A DNA stretch of 12,999 bases from NCBI GenBank assembly GCA_015485945.1, contig WFSM01000181.1:1-12999 (forward strand). Reading direction: 5' to 3'. The notes under the pieces were generated by a model. That model saw only the letters and a program-made list of their open reading frames with translations. It did not search any database and was not told the DNA's origin. This document shows, piece by piece, positions 12,986 through 12,999 of the stretch. Position numbers and translations under genes: made by a program. This DNA comes from Candidatus Bipolaricaulota bacterium. Lineage in GTDB: Bacteria; Bipolaricaulota; Bipolaricaulia; UBA7950; UBA9294. Each line of letters starts with the position of its first letter. Position 1 is the stretch's first letter.

Positions 12986-12999
12986 AATCGTACGTCCTC

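Noticed and set aside
1..12999. CRISPR arrays, tRNA/rRNA genes, insertion sequences, prophage genes
   Set aside because: No spaced direct repeats, cloverleaf-type sequences, transposase motifs or terminal inverted repeats were seen. Coding sequence fills almost the whole window.

Overview
The window is a GC-rich, very tightly packed stretch of bacterial DNA. Every supported gene lies on the minus strand, so the biology reads from position 12999 down to 1. It encodes almost nothing but redox machinery: a complex-I-like module, an NAD-linked [NiFe] hydrogenase built on a NuoEFG-type diaphorase, a hydrogenase maturation protease, a flavin disulfide reductase, and a small regulatory cassette. This points to a strictly anaerobic, H2-metabolising, probably fermentative bacterium. 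Bipolaricaulota/Acetothermia-like, Synergistota-like or clostridial lineages would fit. The lineage is a weak inference, because no rRNA or marker gene is present.

Layout in the direction of transcription. (1) 12985-10015: a NuoD-like subunit followed by an unusual fusion of a NuoI-type 2x[4Fe-4S] ferredoxin to a complete GltD/NfnB-type FAD-NAD(P)H oxidoreductase. (2) 10014-9842: the only real intergenic gap. It holds a good minus-strand sigma70-type promoter (TTGTGA, 18 bp, TATAAT), a 26-codon leader ORF with its own Shine-Dalgarno and an ATGA overlap with the next gene, a hairpin framing that Shine-Dalgarno, and a terminator-like GC hairpin with T-tract inside the leader ORF. (3) 9841-7306: a CoA-disulfide reductase/NADH oxidase-type flavoprotein, then a DRTGG-domain protein, an RsbW-like GHKL ATPase and a second DRTGG protein. 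(4) 7325-5952: NuoE, a second GHKL ATPase and a cysteine-free relative of the thioredoxin-like [2Fe-2S] ferredoxins. (5) 5948-1474: NuoF (with N-terminal [2Fe-2S] and C-terminal 2x[4Fe-4S] domains), HoxU, HoxY and HoxH, the catalytic hydrogenase. (6) 1471-1: the HoxH-processing endopeptidase, a second NuoE, and the start of a second NuoF whose N-terminal domain has lost all four cluster cysteines.

How the parts fit. NuoE + NuoF + HoxU + HoxY + HoxH has the subunit plan of NAD-linked group 3 [NiFe] hydrogenases. The extra Fe-S domains on NuoF match the HydABC-type electron-bifurcating chassis, as in the NiFe HydABCSL enzyme studied in Acetomicrobium mobile. A soluble enzyme coupling H2 to NAD(H), possibly together with ferredoxin, is therefore the best reading. 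DRTGG/GHKL/TM1420-like genes usually accompany [FeFe] HydABC operons, but here they accompany a NiFe core. The NuoD and NuoI-GltD pair suggests a separate complex-I-like machine with a GltD-type NAD(P)H entry module instead of NuoEFG. Nearly all junctions from 9841 to 1 overlap or are separated by only a few bases (largest gap 16 nt), so regions 3-6 are probably one operon driven from the 9958-9987 promoter.

No tRNA, rRNA, CRISPR array, insertion sequence or + strand gene could be supported. There is no gene-free stretch longer than 300 bases.
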